The notes: generated by a model from the sequence alone, not told the origin. Positions 33,518 to 43,845 are shown, counted from the first letter of the stretch. The stretch: DNA of 64,000 bases from Shewanella loihica PV-4 (GCF_000016065.1 NC_009092.1:3224001-3288000), one strand, 5' to 3'. Numbers and translations: made by a program.

Positions 33518-35074
33518 ATGAAAGACGCTATGACAAGCCTCTCCCAGGTATCGCTCCTTCAGCAGAAACTCCATTCTGCCAAAATCGCCTTGGCCGAACT
33601 CAACGATCAGAAGGCCCAGAGCCAGAGCTCACTGCTGCAATTTATCGGTCATCTCAGCCTCGCCTGCAAGGGTCAGAGCATAGAGCTGGACAACAAGTTG
33701 GCCAAGCTGCGCCACAACCTGATCAACGTCGAACATATCGACGAAGTCTTGCCGGATCTGCTCGAGGTCGAGCAGCTACTCAAGCAGCAGTACCACCATG
33801 TGATGGGGCAGCTCGAAGATGGCCGCGCCAGCCTCGCCAAGGTGATCCGTCAGCTACAGCGTGTGGACTCGGTACCGGACAAACTCAAGAAAGAGATCGC
33901 CTACTATAAACAAGATCTCGGCAAGCCGTTTCATACTTATTGGGATTACTTTCCTAAGGTAGAACGTCTGGTGGGCTTTTTCGAAGCCATCATGCATGAG
34001 CAGCTCAGCCAGGGCGACAAGCTAGAGGTTCTGCCGAAACACAGGCAGCTGGCCCACGAGCTGGCACAGATGATCTCTGAGATCGAGTTTCGTAAGGATC
34101 AGCGCGATCAGGTATTAGTGATCAAAGATTACCTGGCCGCCGAGATAGATGTCGACGGTCTAATCGACGCCTATCAAACAATACTCTCACTGCTGCTGGA
34201 AAATATTGCGCTGGAGAAGAGCGCCTCTCAGGAGTTCCTCTACGCCCTTAACGATGCCCTCTCAGCGGTGCGTGAGGTGGTGAATGACTCCTACAACAGC
34301 AACCAGCGCAGCTATCAGCTGAAGAAGCAGCTCAACCGTGAGATCAACTCGCGGGTCGACAATGTAGGCGATGCCATCATAGACATCGACGACATAGACC
34401 ACCTCAAGCTGCAGGTCACTGAGCAATTAGCCTCTATCCGAACCGCCCTCGGGCGCAAGGAGGCGCTGGAGCAGCGCGAACAGGCGATGCTGCGCAAGTC
34501 GATGGAGACGATGCGCGACGAGCTCAACGAGCTAAGTAAAGAGGCCAACGCCTATAAAGAGCGTCTGTTCGAGCAGCAGAAACTCAACCTGCTCGACACC
34601 CTGACCCAGCTGCCCAATCGCGCGGCGCTGGAAGAGCGTATGGAGCAGGAGTTCCGCAACTATCAACGCCATCGTCATCCGCTATGGGTGGCGGTTGCCG
34701 ACATAGATCACTTCAAATCCATCAACGATAACTTCGGCCACAGCACCGGGGATAAGACGCTTCAGGTGATCGCCATGGCACTGAAAAACTCCCTGCGTGA
34801 ATCTGAGTTTGTGGCTCGTTACGGCGGTGAAGAATTTGTCCTCCTCATTCCGGATGTGTCGGCCAACGACATAGAGCAGCTGTTGAATCGCGTGAGGGAG
34901 AAAGTAAAAAATATTCCCTTTAAGTTTAAAAATCAGAGAATTACGGTTACAGTATCAATAGGTGCTGCACAAATTCTTGAAAACGAGCAGATAAGCGAAA
35001 CCTTCGAACGCGCCGACGCAGCACTCTACAAGGCCAAACATGAAAGCAGAGACAGAGTGATTATTGACGCCTAA
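33518..35074 (+). CDS. Diguanylate cyclase (GGDEF domain)
   Basis: Makes cyclic di-GMP from two GTP. The 518-residue soluble protein has a long helical N-terminal region (residues 1-340) with coiled-coil features and no membrane segment, then a GGDEF domain: LTQLPNRAALEER, VADIDHFKSINDNFGHSTGDK and RYGGEEF near 434. The I-site five residues before is RESE rather than RxxD, so product inhibition may be weakened. ATG 33518 follows AAGG by six bases; an upstream TTG at 33503 is less likely. Paired with the inactive GGDEF protein before it. Confidence 0.92.
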   Translation: MKDAMTSLSQVSLLQQKLHSAKIALAELNDQKAQSQSSLLQFIGHLSLACKGQSIELDNKLAKLRHNLINVEHIDEVLPDLLEVEQLLKQQYHHVMGQLEDGRASLAKVIRQLQRVDSVPDKLKKEIAYYKQDLGKPFHTYWDYFPKVERLVGFFEAIMHEQLSQGDKLEVLPKHRQLAHELAQMISEIEFRKDQRDQVLVIKDYLAAEIDVDGLIDAYQTILSLLLENIALEKSASQEFLYALNDALSAVREVVNDSYNSNQRSYQLKKQLNREINSRVDNVGDAIIDIDDIDHLKLQVTEQLASIRTALGRKEALEQREQAMLRKSMETMRDELNELSKEANAYKERLFEQQKLNLLDTLTQLPNRAALEERMEQEFRNYQRHRHPLWVAVADIDHFKSINDNFGHSTGDKTLQVIAMALKNSLRESEFVARYGGEEFVLLIPDVSANDIEQLLNRVREKVKNIPFKFKNQRITVTVSIGAAQILENEQISETFERADAALYKAKHESRDRVIIDA

Positions 35075-35148
35075 TCCTGGGGCTATCCCAGGAGTTTCCA
35101 CCCTTTTCCCCGGTGTCATGGCTTTGGGTCTACTGCTAAGGAGTCGCC

Positions 35149-36501
35149 ATGATCGTCAATATCAGTCCCAGAGGCAGTATGGATCAACTTTCCCAGCTGG
35201 AAGTTGATCGCCTCAAGCAAAACGCTAGCAGTGAACTCTATCAACTCTTTCGCAGCTGCTCCCTGGCGGTGCTCGCCTCAGGATTAAAAAGCGACAACGC
35301 CTGCACCCTGTTTGAGCAGTACAGTAACTTCAATATCAACGTGCTCAGGCGCGAGCGCGGCATCAAGATAGAGCTGGTCAATCCCCCCGAGGCCGCCTTC
35401 GTCGATGGCAACATCATCGCCGGGATCCAGGAGCATCTGTTTGCCGTCCTCAGGGATATCGTCTACCTCAGCGATCGCTACGACAACCTGAAACATATCA
35501 ACCTGACCAACTCCAGCCATATCACCAACGTGGTGTTCGACATACTGAGAAATGCCCAGGTGATCCCCCGTCAGGATCCCAACCTAGTGGTCTGCTGGGG
35601 CGGCCACAGCATAGATGAAAACGAGTACCAGTACACCCGAGAGGTAGGTTACGAGCTGGGCCTGCGGAGCATGGATATCTGTACCGGCTGCGGCCCGGGT
35701 GCCATGGAGGGCCCCATGAAGGGCGCCGCCATCGGCCATGCCAAGCAGCGGGTACGCACCGCCCGCTATGTGGGTCTGACCGAGCCCAGTATCATCGCCG
35801 CCGAGCCCCCCAACCAGATAGTCAACGAGTTGGTGATCTTGCCCGATATCGAGAAGCGCCTCGAGGCCTTCGTGCGCCTGGGACACGGCATAGTGATCTT
35901 CCCCGGTGGCGCCGGCACCGCCGAGGAGCTGCTCTACCTGCTGGGCATCTTGCTTAACAAGGAAAATGCCAACATCCCCTTCCCCTTGGTGCTCACAGGC
36001 CCGAGGGAGAGCGCCGATTACTTTACCAAGATAGATGAGTTTGTCGCCGCCACCCTGGGCGAAGAGGCCCAGAGCAAGTATGAGATCGTCATCGATGACC
36101 CTGTGCGGGTGGCGCGGATCATGAGCCATGGCATGACGGTCATCAAGCAGCATCGCAGGGACACGGGCGATTCCTACCAGTACAACTGGTCGTTGAAGAT
36201 AGAGCCCGAGTTTCAGCTGCCCTTCGTGCCGGATCATGAGATCATGAGCAACCTCAACCTCTACTACCAGCCCAACAAGGCGGATCTGGCGGCCAACCTG
36301 CGACGCGCCTTTTCTGGTATAGTGGCGGGCAACGTCAAGATGGACACCATGCGAGAGATAGAGCGCTCCGGCCCCTTCGAGCTCAGGGGCGACAAGCAGC
36401 TGATGAAGTTGATGGACACCCTGCTGCAGGCCTTCGTGGATCAGCAGCGCATGAAGCTGCCCGGCAGTGCCTATGTCCCCTGCTATCGGATCGCCACTTA
36501 A
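35149..36501 (+). CDS. ppnN: Pyrimidine/purine nucleotide 5'-monophosphate nucleosidase PpnN
   Basis: Cuts nucleoside monophosphates into base and ribose 5-phosphate, controlled by (p)ppGpp in E. coli (formerly YgdH). The 450-residue protein has the central LOG-like Rossmann fold with [16 protein letters not shown] near 185 and [19 protein letters not shown] near 263, flanked by the N- and C-terminal domains that are typical of PpnN; the length matches the family. AAGGAG precedes the ATG. It lies directly ahead of xni, as in other gammaproteobacteria. Confidence 0.94.
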   Translation: MIVNISPRGSMDQLSQLEVDRLKQNASSELYQLFRSCSLAVLASGLKSDNACTLFEQYSNFNINVLRRERGIKIELVNPPEAAFVDGNIIAGIQEHLFAVLRDIVYLSDRYDNLKHINLTNSSHITNVVFDILRNAQVIPRQDPNLVVCWGGHSIDENEYQYTREVGYELGLRSMDICTGCGPGAMEGPMKGAAIGHAKQRVRTARYVGLTEPSIIAAEPPNQIVNELVILPDIEKRLEAFVRLGHGIVIFPGGAGTAEELLYLLGILLNKENANIPFPLVLTGPRESADYFTKIDEFVAATLGEEAQSKYEIVIDDPVRVARIMSHGMTVIKQHRRDTGDSYQYNWSLKIEPEFQLPFVPDHEIMSNLNLYYQPNKADLAANLRRAFSGIVAGNVKMDTMREIERSGPFELRGDKQLMKLMDTLLQAFVDQQRMKLPGSAYVPCYRIAT

Positions 36502-36519
36502 CCCTATGTTAGAGACAAG

Positions 36520-37290
36520 ATGAACCGATTTTTAATCATAGATGGACTCAACCTGGTGCGGCGCATCCACGCCGCCCAGCCTAACGAGAACGATGTTAAT
36601 GGCCTGCCGGAACGGGTCACCTCCGCCTGCCGTAAGCTGCTGAGCAAACACAACCCCAGCCATGTCACCCTGGTCTGGGATGGCGATGCCATCTCCTGGC
36701 GCAAGAAGCTCTATGACGACTATAAGAAGGGGCGCAAGCCCATGCCCGAGGCCTTGAGTCAGGCACTGCCCGCCCTTAAGCAGCACCTCGCCGAGCGTGG
36801 CTTTCACTCCATCGACGCCATTGCCGAGGCCGACGATGTTATCGCCACCCTGGCCAGCAAGATGGTACAGGCCAAGGGAGAGGCGATCATTGTCTCCACC
36901 GACAAGGGCTTTACCCAGCTGCTCTCTCCCCAGATACAGCTGTGGGATCACTTCAATCAACAGGCGATCACCATAGAAGATCGCGAGCGTCAGCTCGGCG
37001 TCGATAGGAGTCAGTTTATCGATTTTCTCGCCATGGCGGGCGACAGCGGCAACAAGATCCCCGGCATTCCGGGTATCGGCCCTAAGTCGGCCTGCGAGCT
37101 GCTAAAGACCTTCCGCACCCTGGCCAACGTCTACGCCTCTCTGGATAAGATAGGCGCCAAACAGGCCAAGAAGCTCGAAGAGGGACGGGCGCTAGCGAGA
37201 TTGAGCTATAAATTGGTGCAACTGCAGACCGATATCCCCCTCAATACCCGCCTGGCGAACTTCAGGGTTGAGCTGACGGCCAAGGCGTAA
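36520..37290 (+). CDS. xni: Flap endonuclease Xni (ExoIX)
   Basis: Structure-specific 5' flap nuclease related to the 5' nuclease of DNA polymerase I, 256 residues. It has the N-terminal FLIIDGLNLVRR, SHVTLVWDGDAISWRKKLYDDYKKGRKP with the metal-binding Asp, IAEADDVIATLASKM and STDKGFTQLL, then the helix-3-turn region IPGIPGIGPKSACELL. Some acidic residues of the second metal site of polymerase-type nucleases are absent in Xni as a family. It starts 18 bases after ppnN and is probably co-transcribed. Confidence 0.94.
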   Translation: MNRFLIIDGLNLVRRIHAAQPNENDVNGLPERVTSACRKLLSKHNPSHVTLVWDGDAISWRKKLYDDYKKGRKPMPEALSQALPALKQHLAERGFHSIDAIAEADDVIATLASKMVQAKGEAIIVSTDKGFTQLLSPQIQLWDHFNQQAITIEDRERQLGVDRSQFIDFLAMAGDSGNKIPGIPGIGPKSACELLKTFRTLANVYASLDKIGAKQAKKLEEGRALARLSYKLVQLQTDIPLNTRLANFRVELTAKA

Positions 37291-37442
37291 ACATTCGCTT
37301 ACTTATTTGTTGACGTTCTCGCACCTGTAAGCAAAAACGGTACTACCATACCTTTTTCATCTGCTTTATATTGTAACCAATATGTTGCAGTGGTTTAATC
37401 CACTGCAGATACACCCGCAGCATGGAAGGATCCCAAGGTAAG

Positions 37443-37829
37443 ATGAAATCTAAAGTTCCAGTGATCATAGGCTCAATCTTCGCGGCCTATCTGGCCTTTG
37501 TCGCCGTCGTCGTCCTGGTTTATGAACCCACGCCAGACGATATGGACTGGGAAGACAGACAGGCCTACAACAACGCTAAGTTAACCGAACTGTCCATAGG
37601 ACAACCGATAGAACAGATCAGGACACTCATGGGTAAGGCCGATTTTTCCGAGGCCAAGAGCAGCAATCAAGATACCCTACAGGTGCTCTTCTATCGCACC
37701 CATCACAGCAAGTCGGACGGCGAGACCACCCGCGACGAATGTACCCCGCTACTGTTTAAGAACAACAAGCTGATCGCCTGGGGCCAGGACACCTATCAGC
37801 AATATCTCGACTCTCCCGTCGGCGGCTAA
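37443..37829 (+). CDS. DUF3192 family membrane-anchored protein
   Basis: A 128-residue protein with one N-terminal hydrophobic segment (VPVIIGSIFAAYLAFVAVVVLVY) followed by a small domain that resembles the SmpA/OmlA fold: LTELSIGQPIEQIRTLMGKADFSEAK, then LQVLFYRTH and a CTPLLFKNNKLIAWG end. This matches DUF3192, whose function is unknown; the BamE-like fold hints at an envelope role. ATG 37443 was chosen over 37422 because AAGGTAAG stands directly before it. Confidence 0.8.
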   Translation: MKSKVPVIIGSIFAAYLAFVAVVVLVYEPTPDDMDWEDRQAYNNAKLTELSIGQPIEQIRTLMGKADFSEAKSSNQDTLQVLFYRTHHSKSDGETTRDECTPLLFKNNKLIAWGQDTYQQYLDSPVGG

Positions 37830-37852
37830 CCGCCAAGATAGAACAGGCGCTG

Positions 37853-38335
37853 TTATAACCAGCGCCTGACACTCTTTAAATACGCCCCATACTCCTTAGG
37901 AAACTTTGCCAGCAGGTAGGCCTCCTCGCGGCGGATCGCAAGCCAATAGACCCCAAGACAGGCAGGCAAGGTGCTGAGCAATAGCCAGGGCGAGGCTAAC
38001 AAGAGCCCTAATCCAATGGGAAAGCCGCAGAAAGCCACATAGATAGGATTTCGGCTAAAGCGATAATAGCCAGAGGTGATGATGCTGGAGGTAGGCTTCC
38101 AGGGCTCGATGGCAGTCTGACGTCGCCTGAAGATGAGCATTATATGTAGCAAGACTAAGCTAGTTGCCAGCAGCAAGGCAGCACCGGCTATCTGACCTAT
38201 GGGGTGACTCGTCAGCCCCATGGGATAGTGCCAATCTAACGCCAATGCCAGCCCCATGGAGAAGATAAAGATCAAGGGCGGCGGCACCCTGACGCTGGCG
38301 CCCTTGCTGTCGGTTTCTGTCATGCCCTGCTCCAT
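37853..38335 (-). CDS. Isoprenylcysteine carboxylmethyltransferase (ICMT) family membrane protein
   Basis: A 160-residue integral membrane protein with four or five hydrophobic segments. The C-terminal core ITSGYYRFSRNPIYVAFCGFPIGLGLLLASPW and RREEAYLLAKFPKEYGAYLKSVRRWL is the methyltransferase signature of the ICMT/PEMT family (RNPIY for SAM binding, the EE and Y..Y..V.RW end). In bacteria the substrate is rarely known. The convergent DUF3192 gene ends 24 bases away. ATG 38323 is an alternative start. Confidence 0.88.
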   Translation of the reverse strand: MEQGMTETDSKGASVRVPPPLIFIFSMGLALALDWHYPMGLTSHPIGQIAGAALLLATSLVLLHIMLIFRRRQTAIEPWKPTSSIITSGYYRFSRNPIYVAFCGFPIGLGLLLASPWLLLSTLPACLGVYWLAIRREEAYLLAKFPKEYGAYLKSVRRWL

Positions 38336-38418
38336 ATTGTTTCGCTCTCCTTAATCCTTTAACTTCTGACTCTTAATTATCTTAGCGCGCAGCACACTAT
38401 TAAGACACGCCATAAAAA

Positions 38419-38438
38419 AGCCGGGCTAGGCCCGGCTT
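38419..38438 (-). terminator. Terminator of the S9 peptidase gene
   Basis: AAGCCGGG and CCCGGCTT pair around CTAGG; the minus strand continues into six T residues. It is 20 bases after the peptidase stop. Confidence 0.82.
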
Positions 38439-38456
38439 AAGGTATACAAGCTGGGC

Positions 38457-41270
38457 TTAGCCCGCCTTCTTATACTCTTGATAGGCCTCTCCCTCAGACA
38501 GCCACTTAGGCGCTGGCTTGCCCTTCAGGTAGTGATCGAAGTATTGCATCATGCGCAGGCTATAGTCGACCTTATTAGGGTATTTCTTCAGATGATGTGG
38601 CTCATCCTGATACTGGAGGAACACCACATCCTTACCCGCACGACGCATCGCCAGATACAGCTCAACCCCTTGCTCCCAAGGCACTGCATCATCTTTATCG
38701 CCAAACATGATCATCATAGGCGTCTTGATCCGTTCGACATAGAAAACGGGCGAGTTTTCGATATATTTCTGCGGCGCTTTAAACAGGCTCTCACCGATAC
38801 GGCTCTGTCCCGTCTCATACTGGAACTGACGCGCAAGCCCAGTGCCGTGACGAATGCCGCTATAGGCGCTGGTCATGTTAGATACAGGCGCACCGGTGAC
38901 CGCCGCCTTGAAGATAGAGGTCTGCGTCACGGCAAAGGCGGTCTGGTAACCGCCCCAGGAGTGGCCCTGAATACCGACGCCATCGGGATCGGCGATGCCC
39001 ATATCGATAAGCTTCTGCACCCCGGAGGTCAACGCCTGAACCGAGCTCGCGCCTGGATAACCCACCTCGAAACGGATATCCGGTAGGAAGATGGCGTAGC
39101 CGTTATCGGCATACCAGGCGAAGTTTGGTCTGTGGTTCAGCTTCATGTCTGGGAAGGCATGCAGCCTGTCGCTCATGAAACGGTAGAAATAGACCAGCAC
39201 AGGATAGCGCTTACCGGCCACATAGTTAGATGGCTTGATCAGCACGCCATCGAGCGGCTTGCCATCGCCGTTGGTCCAGTGCACCAACTCGGCCTTCCCC
39301 CAATCGAGCTGACGCTTTTGCTCGTCGAGACGGGTCTGGCGGATCGCCTGCTCAGGACTTTGCAGATCGCTGGCATAAAGATCCGGATAGAGATCATAAC
39401 GCTCCTTAGAAAACAGCACCTTATCACTCTCTTCGGCGCGGGCCAGCAGCTTGAGCTTATAGTCGCCCTCCATCAGCGGCTTGACACCCGACACGCCCAC
39501 CTTGGCGGTGTAGAAACCGTCGCCCTTGGTGCGCTCGTTATAGCCATGTAGCAGCAGGCTCTGATCCGCCTTAAGCAGATCCGGCTTGTCCGCCTTGTCT
39601 AGTAAGCCCGTGATGCGATACTGGATCTGCGCCTTACGTCCCTTGGCGGCTGTGAGACGAAACGCATCGCGAGAATCGGTATTGAACTGCCAGATATCAT
39701 ACTTATCGTAGGCCAGGAAGGCCGAGCCATCTTCGACCCAAGGGCCTAGTCCGTAGCCTGGCGCCACAGACGGATAGTCATGATCTTCGTCGGCAAACGG
39801 CGTCTTGAAATCTTTGGTCAGCTTGACCCGGCTATCCTGGGCGATCTGATACAGGAAGATGTTGCCCTGCTGATAATAGGCCACGAAGCGCTCGTTAGGC
39901 GACAGCGACGGCTTCTCGGAAACAGGTTGCTGAACGAGAAACGCCTGCTTGCGCCCTGTGTTGAGATCCACCAGATAATAGTCGCGGTAGAAACCGGCCC
40001 AGGTGATCATTTTAAGGTAAGGCACATCTGTGCTGGCGAGCATGAAGCGCTGCTGCTGACCAAGCTCAATATCCGGCACCGCCTGATCGGCCAGCTGCAC
40101 CACCTGCTTAGAGCCAAGGTGCAACACCGCCAGATAGGTGCGCTTTAATTCTTTCTTGTACTGCTTGACCTCGTTTGGCTTGATACGTGGGTCGTCCCCA
40201 TGCCAAACCCTGAGCTCGCGCTGGCCGGTGATCACCTCAGGATCATAGAGATCCTCCGCCTTGGCCACCTTAGGCAGCTCTAGCTGCTGACTCACCTCGG
40301 GCACACGGCCGAAGAACAGACGCTTACTGTCCTCGGAGAAGGTCAGCTCGCTGTAACGATTCAGGGTCCAGTCTTTGGTGTTGGCCACCTGATGCAGCTT
40401 GTCGCTACCCGCTTGATGCAGGGCGAGATGATATTCACGGCCCCAGGGGGCATCGCCGGCCTTGCCATAGGTAAAGGCAACATATTTGCCATCTTCGCTG
40501 GCCGACACGGCGCCTATCTGCTGGTCCACATAACCGGCAATCACCTGCAGCTCACCGCTGGCAAGATCCATGCGCTGCACTTTGTGCAGATTGTTGGCAA
40601 CATCGTTCTGTGCCACCACCAGCTGGTGACCCACCTTATCGAAATAAAAGGCGGTCACATGGGCGAGCTTCTCACTCTTACCCGCCTTGAGGTCCACAAC
40701 TTCTAAGGTGCGTCCCTTGTCATACTTATCGACTTTGGGCTTCTTGGCAGCGGGTGCAGGCTTAGCCTCGTTATTCTTGTCGTTGGCTTCCGGCTCATCC
40801 TTCTTATCGCTATCGGCCTCTTCACCGGCCTCATACCAGATGGCCAGATGAGTCCCGGCATCGTTAAAGGCAAACTCCTTCACCTTGTCATAGCGGGTCT
40901 CTTTGCCAGATTGAGTATCCAGCAGCGCCAGACCGGCCTTAAGTTTCTTGCGGGCCTTGAGGCTGGCTTTTTCCTGCTCGAGCAAGGCTGGCGCGATAGC
41001 AAAGGCGGCGAAACGGCCATCATGGCTGATCAACGGCTTGCTGCCGCCCGCCACGGTAAAACTTTGCTCGCTGCCTAGGCGCTTCACCATGCCGTGACTG
41101 TCTCCCCTGTCGGGACTGACCTCGACGGCAAAGGCACTGCCATTGGCGGCGAGCACTGGCTTATTGAGAGATTCGAACTTCATGATGACATCGGGTGTCA
41201 CATCGGCGCTGAAGGCGGCGCAAGAAAAGAGACTGGCACACAAGAGGGATAGGGTCGGTAATGGCTTCAA
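38457..41270 (-). CDS. Secreted S9 (prolyl oligopeptidase) family peptidase
   Basis: A 937-residue secreted peptidase. It has a signal peptide (LPTLSLLCASLFSCAAFSA), a beta-propeller-like region to about residue 660, with a Lys- and Glu-rich insertion near 155-180 (EEADSDKKDEPEANDKNNEAKPAPAAKKPK) that looks like a linker, and the S9 catalytic domain: GHSWGGYQTA with Ser771, Asp in GDKDDAVP and His in DEPHHLKK. Family members cut after proline or Ala in short peptides. With the M1, M9 and M61 enzymes it makes the window rich in peptidases, as in a protein-feeding marine bacterium. Confidence 0.9.
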   Translation of the reverse strand: MKPLPTLSLLCASLFSCAAFSADVTPDVIMKFESLNKPVLAANGSAFAVEVSPDRGDSHGMVKRLGSEQSFTVAGGSKPLISHDGRFAAFAIAPALLEQEKASLKARKKLKAGLALLDTQSGKETRYDKVKEFAFNDAGTHLAIWYEAGEEADSDKKDEPEANDKNNEAKPAPAAKKPKVDKYDKGRTLEVVDLKAGKSEKLAHVTAFYFDKVGHQLVVAQNDVANNLHKVQRMDLASGELQVIAGYVDQQIGAVSASEDGKYVAFTYGKAGDAPWGREYHLALHQAGSDKLHQVANTKDWTLNRYSELTFSEDSKRLFFGRVPEVSQQLELPKVAKAEDLYDPEVITGQRELRVWHGDDPRIKPNEVKQYKKELKRTYLAVLHLGSKQVVQLADQAVPDIELGQQQRFMLASTDVPYLKMITWAGFYRDYYLVDLNTGRKQAFLVQQPVSEKPSLSPNERFVAYYQQGNIFLYQIAQDSRVKLTKDFKTPFADEDHDYPSVAPGYGLGPWVEDGSAFLAYDKYDIWQFNTDSRDAFRLTAAKGRKAQIQYRITGLLDKADKPDLLKADQSLLLHGYNERTKGDGFYTAKVGVSGVKPLMEGDYKLKLLARAEESDKVLFSKERYDLYPDLYASDLQSPEQAIRQTRLDEQKRQLDWGKAELVHWTNGDGKPLDGVLIKPSNYVAGKRYPVLVYFYRFMSDRLHAFPDMKLNHRPNFAWYADNGYAIFLPDIRFEVGYPGASSVQALTSGVQKLIDMGIADPDGVGIQGHSWGGYQTAFAVTQTSIFKAAVTGAPVSNMTSAYSGIRHGTGLARQFQYETGQSRIGESLFKAPQKYIENSPVFYVERIKTPMMIMFGDKDDAVPWEQGVELYLAMRRAGKDVVFLQYQDEPHHLKKYPNKVDYSLRMMQYFDHYLKGKPAPKWLSEGEAYQEYKKAG

Positions 41271-41569
41271 GGTCTTCCTCGTTTTTAACTTATTATTAAC
41301 GGATGCAGCTTGTCATTAACGGATGTAGCCTGGGTTATTAGACTAAAGTAGACTTTTTTAACGCTTAAGGATCAATCATCGTCATTAGCCTTTGTTATTG
41401 CAAGTTAGCCTACACAAAAAAACGTGAGATTGCTCACTATTTCCTGTGAAATTTGCGCAAAAGTAGTTAAAATAAGACCGATAAGATTCTAAAAATTCAT
41501 AGTCATAACACCGTGTCTTTCGACATGGTCAGACAATAGCAGTAACGACCAACCGTGGAAGGACTCTCC

Positions 41570-42577
41570 ATGTCAAAAAGAACTATTACCGTTATCCCGG
41601 GTGATGGGATTGGCCCAAGCATAATCGACTCAGCAATCAAGATCTTAGATAAAGCTGGATGTGATTTCGAATACGAATTTGCAGATGCTGGCCTAGCCGC
41701 ACTTGAGAAGCAAGGTGAACTTCTACCTCAACGTACATTGGATATGATCGAGAAGAACCGTATCACGCTGAAAGGGCCACTAACGACCCCTGTCGGCGAA
41801 GGTTTCACCTCAATCAACGTCACTTTACGTAAAAAATTCGGCTTATATGCCAACGTACGCCCTGTATTGTCTTTTAAAGGCACTCAGGCACGTTATGACA
41901 ACATCGACATCATCACGGTACGTGAAAACACCGAAGGCATGTACTCAGGCCTAGGTCAAACCGTTTCAGAAGATGGTGCGACGGCTGAAGCCACCAGTAT
42001 CATTACCCGTCAGGGTGCCGAGCAGATCACTACCTTCGCCTACGAGCTAGCGCGCAAAGAAGGTCGTAAGAAGGTGACTATCGTACACAAGGCTAACATC
42101 ATGAAGTCGACCTCCGGCCTGTTCCTGAAGGTAGCTCGTGAAGTAAGCCAGCGTTACCCAGACATCACCACTGAAGAGATGATTGTCGACGCGACCTGTA
42201 TGAAGCTGGTGATGAACCCAGAAAACTTCGACGTGATCGTCACCACCAACCTGTTCGGCGACATCCTATCGGATCTGTGTGCCGGTCTGGTGGGCGGCCT
42301 GGGTATGGCGCCTGGCGCCAACATCGGCAAGAACGCAGCGATCTTCGAAGCGGTACACGGCAGCGCGCCAGATATCGCAGGTAAGAACCTGGCTAACCCA
42401 ACTTCGGTGATCCTGGCATCAATCCAGATGCTGGAATACCTGGGCATGTCAGACAAGGCGCAAGCCATTCGCGCGGCGGTTTCTGCCGTGATCGAAGAAG
42501 GCGATCGCACGACTCGCGACCTTGGCGGTACTCACGGTACCTCTGACTTCACTCAGGCGGTACTCGAGCGTCTGTAA
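41570..42577 (+). CDS. NAD-dependent isocitrate/isopropylmalate-type dehydrogenase
   Basis: Oxidises isocitrate to 2-oxoglutarate in the citric acid cycle. The 335-residue protein belongs to the beta-decarboxylating dehydrogenase family: VIPGDGIGPSII, KGPLTTPVGEGFTSINVTLRKKFGLYANVRPV and the NAD-side VHGSAPDIAGKNLANPTS. The NVTLRKKFGLYANVRP block is typical of the NAD-linked short isocitrate dehydrogenases and differs from isopropylmalate dehydrogenase. ATG 41570 follows GGAAGGA. It is the only gene of its transcript, and it ends in a strong terminator. Cofactor preference is from the family, not tested. Confidence 0.9.
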   Translation: MSKRTITVIPGDGIGPSIIDSAIKILDKAGCDFEYEFADAGLAALEKQGELLPQRTLDMIEKNRITLKGPLTTPVGEGFTSINVTLRKKFGLYANVRPVLSFKGTQARYDNIDIITVRENTEGMYSGLGQTVSEDGATAEATSIITRQGAEQITTFAYELARKEGRKKVTIVHKANIMKSTSGLFLKVAREVSQRYPDITTEEMIVDATCMKLVMNPENFDVIVTTNLFGDILSDLCAGLVGGLGMAPGANIGKNAAIFEAVHGSAPDIAGKNLANPTSVILASIQMLEYLGMSDKAQAIRAAVSAVIEEGDRTTRDLGGTHGTSDFTQAVLERL

Positions 42578-42611
42578 TAGACCAAGTAGCCGTAAGCGAA
42601 TAAGCTAAAAC

Positions 42612-42641
42612 AAAAAGCCCCGCAATCGCGGGGCTTTTTTT
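42612..42641 (+). terminator. Terminator of the isocitrate dehydrogenase gene
   Basis: GCCCCGC/GCGGGGC 7-bp stem with loop AATC and seven T residues, 35 bases after the stop. Confidence 0.9.
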
Positions 42642-42677
42642 ATCCGATATTTCTTAAATTAACCGACATTTCTTAAG

Positions 42678-42760
42678 TTAACCAATGATCCTGTTATTAA
42701 CCAATGATTCTGTTGTTAACCAATGATTCTGTTGTTAACCAATGATCCTGTTGTTAACCA
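42678..42760. repeat. 19-bp tandem repeat, 4.4 copies, reaching into the end of rlmM
   Basis: TTAACCAATGATTCTGTTG and one-base variants repeat four times from 42678, with a partial fifth copy. The rlmM stop TTA at 42754-42756 starts that partial copy, so the last codon of rlmM is inside the repeat. Confidence 0.85.
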
Positions 42761-43845
42761 AAATTAAAACCGACGCTAGGTTTTAGCCAGAGATGCACAG
42801 TCACCTCGTCTCTGTCGTGGTACAGATGCTTACAGGCTAGGTGGAAGTCGTCGATACCATTTTCCCTTAGCACCTCTTGCATGGTCGCCAGGATGGTCGA
42901 TACCTCTTTATAGCGGCTCTTCATCGGCAACTTGAGATTAAATATCGCTTCCTTGAACCAGCCGTTGATCGCCCAGGCCTCCATTAGCTCGGCCACTCGT
43001 GAAGGCTTCTCAACCATGTCGCATACCAGCCAGTAGATATTCTTCTTAGGCGGTTCGAAACGGAAGCCGTCGGCCTGATAGTGTCTCACCTGCCCCGTGT
43101 CCATCAGGTTTTGCGCCATGGGGCCGTTGTCCACCGCCGCCACAAACATGCCGCGGCGCACCAGTTGATAGGTCCAGCCACCCGGACAGGCGCCGAGATC
43201 CACAGAGTTCATGCCGCTGCGCAGACGCTGCTCCTGCTCCGACTTAGGGATGAAGTGGATGAAGGCCTCGTCCAGCTTGAGAGTCGAGCGGCTCGGTGCA
43301 TCGCTGGCCATCTTGAGTCTGGGGATCCCCATGAAATAGGGCGAGCTGTTGTGGCTCAGGGAGTAGCCCACATAGGCGGTACCCGGCCCGACGAAACAGA
43401 CATGTATGATAGGACGCTTAGGGTTTTCCTTCTCAAGCAGGGCACCACTACGTTTCAGTGCCTGCCTCAGGGGCACGGTTAACTTACGACAGAAGGTCGA
43501 CAGCTCCTTGGCCTCGTTGGTATCTGGCGTCTCGACCCTGAGCTCGCCCGCCCTATGCACCTTAGCCAGGGCATCGACGATGGGCGTGACGCGATCGCCT
43601 TCAGGCAGATCTTTGAGCAGCTCATTGGCGGCAAACATCTGACGAGTGAAGATAAGCGAGTCCAGCTCGATCTGCTCGGCCAACAGATCGGCATCTCCCA
43701 CCTGGAAGCACTGAAAAATCACGTAACCATCGTTACGATTGGTCTTTACAAAGCCGCCAACATTCAGCTCCGCGGCTCGCTGCTGGATCTCGGCGGCGCA
43801 GTCTTTCTCGTAGCCGGCACGGCAATATAAAAATAGGTTTATCAT
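42754..43845 (-). CDS. rlmM: 23S rRNA C2498 ribose 2'-O-methyltransferase RlmM
   Basis: Methylates the ribose of C2498 in 23S rRNA using S-adenosylmethionine. The 363-residue protein has an N-terminal THUMP-like region ([20 protein letters not shown]) and a Rossmann methyltransferase domain with [20 protein letters not shown] near 220 and [15 protein letters not shown] near 270. Residues and length agree with E. coli RlmM (366). Its stop codon stands at the edge of a short tandem repeat. It is monocistronic, with gcvA further upstream as in E. coli (gcvA-ygdD-rlmM), here with an alpha/beta hydrolase inserted. Confidence 0.95.
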   Translation of the reverse strand: MINLFLYCRAGYEKDCAAEIQQRAAELNVGGFVKTNRNDGYVIFQCFQVGDADLLAEQIELDSLIFTRQMFAANELLKDLPEGDRVTPIVDALAKVHRAGELRVETPDTNEAKELSTFCRKLTVPLRQALKRSGALLEKENPKRPIIHVCFVGPGTAYVGYSLSHNSSPYFMGIPRLKMASDAPSRSTLKLDEAFIHFIPKSEQEQRLRSGMNSVDLGACPGGWTYQLVRRGMFVAAVDNGPMAQNLMDTGQVRHYQADGFRFEPPKKNIYWLVCDMVEKPSRVAELMEAWAINGWFKEAIFNLKLPMKSRYKEVSTILATMQEVLRENGIDDFHLACKHLYHDRDEVTVHLWLKPSVGFNFG

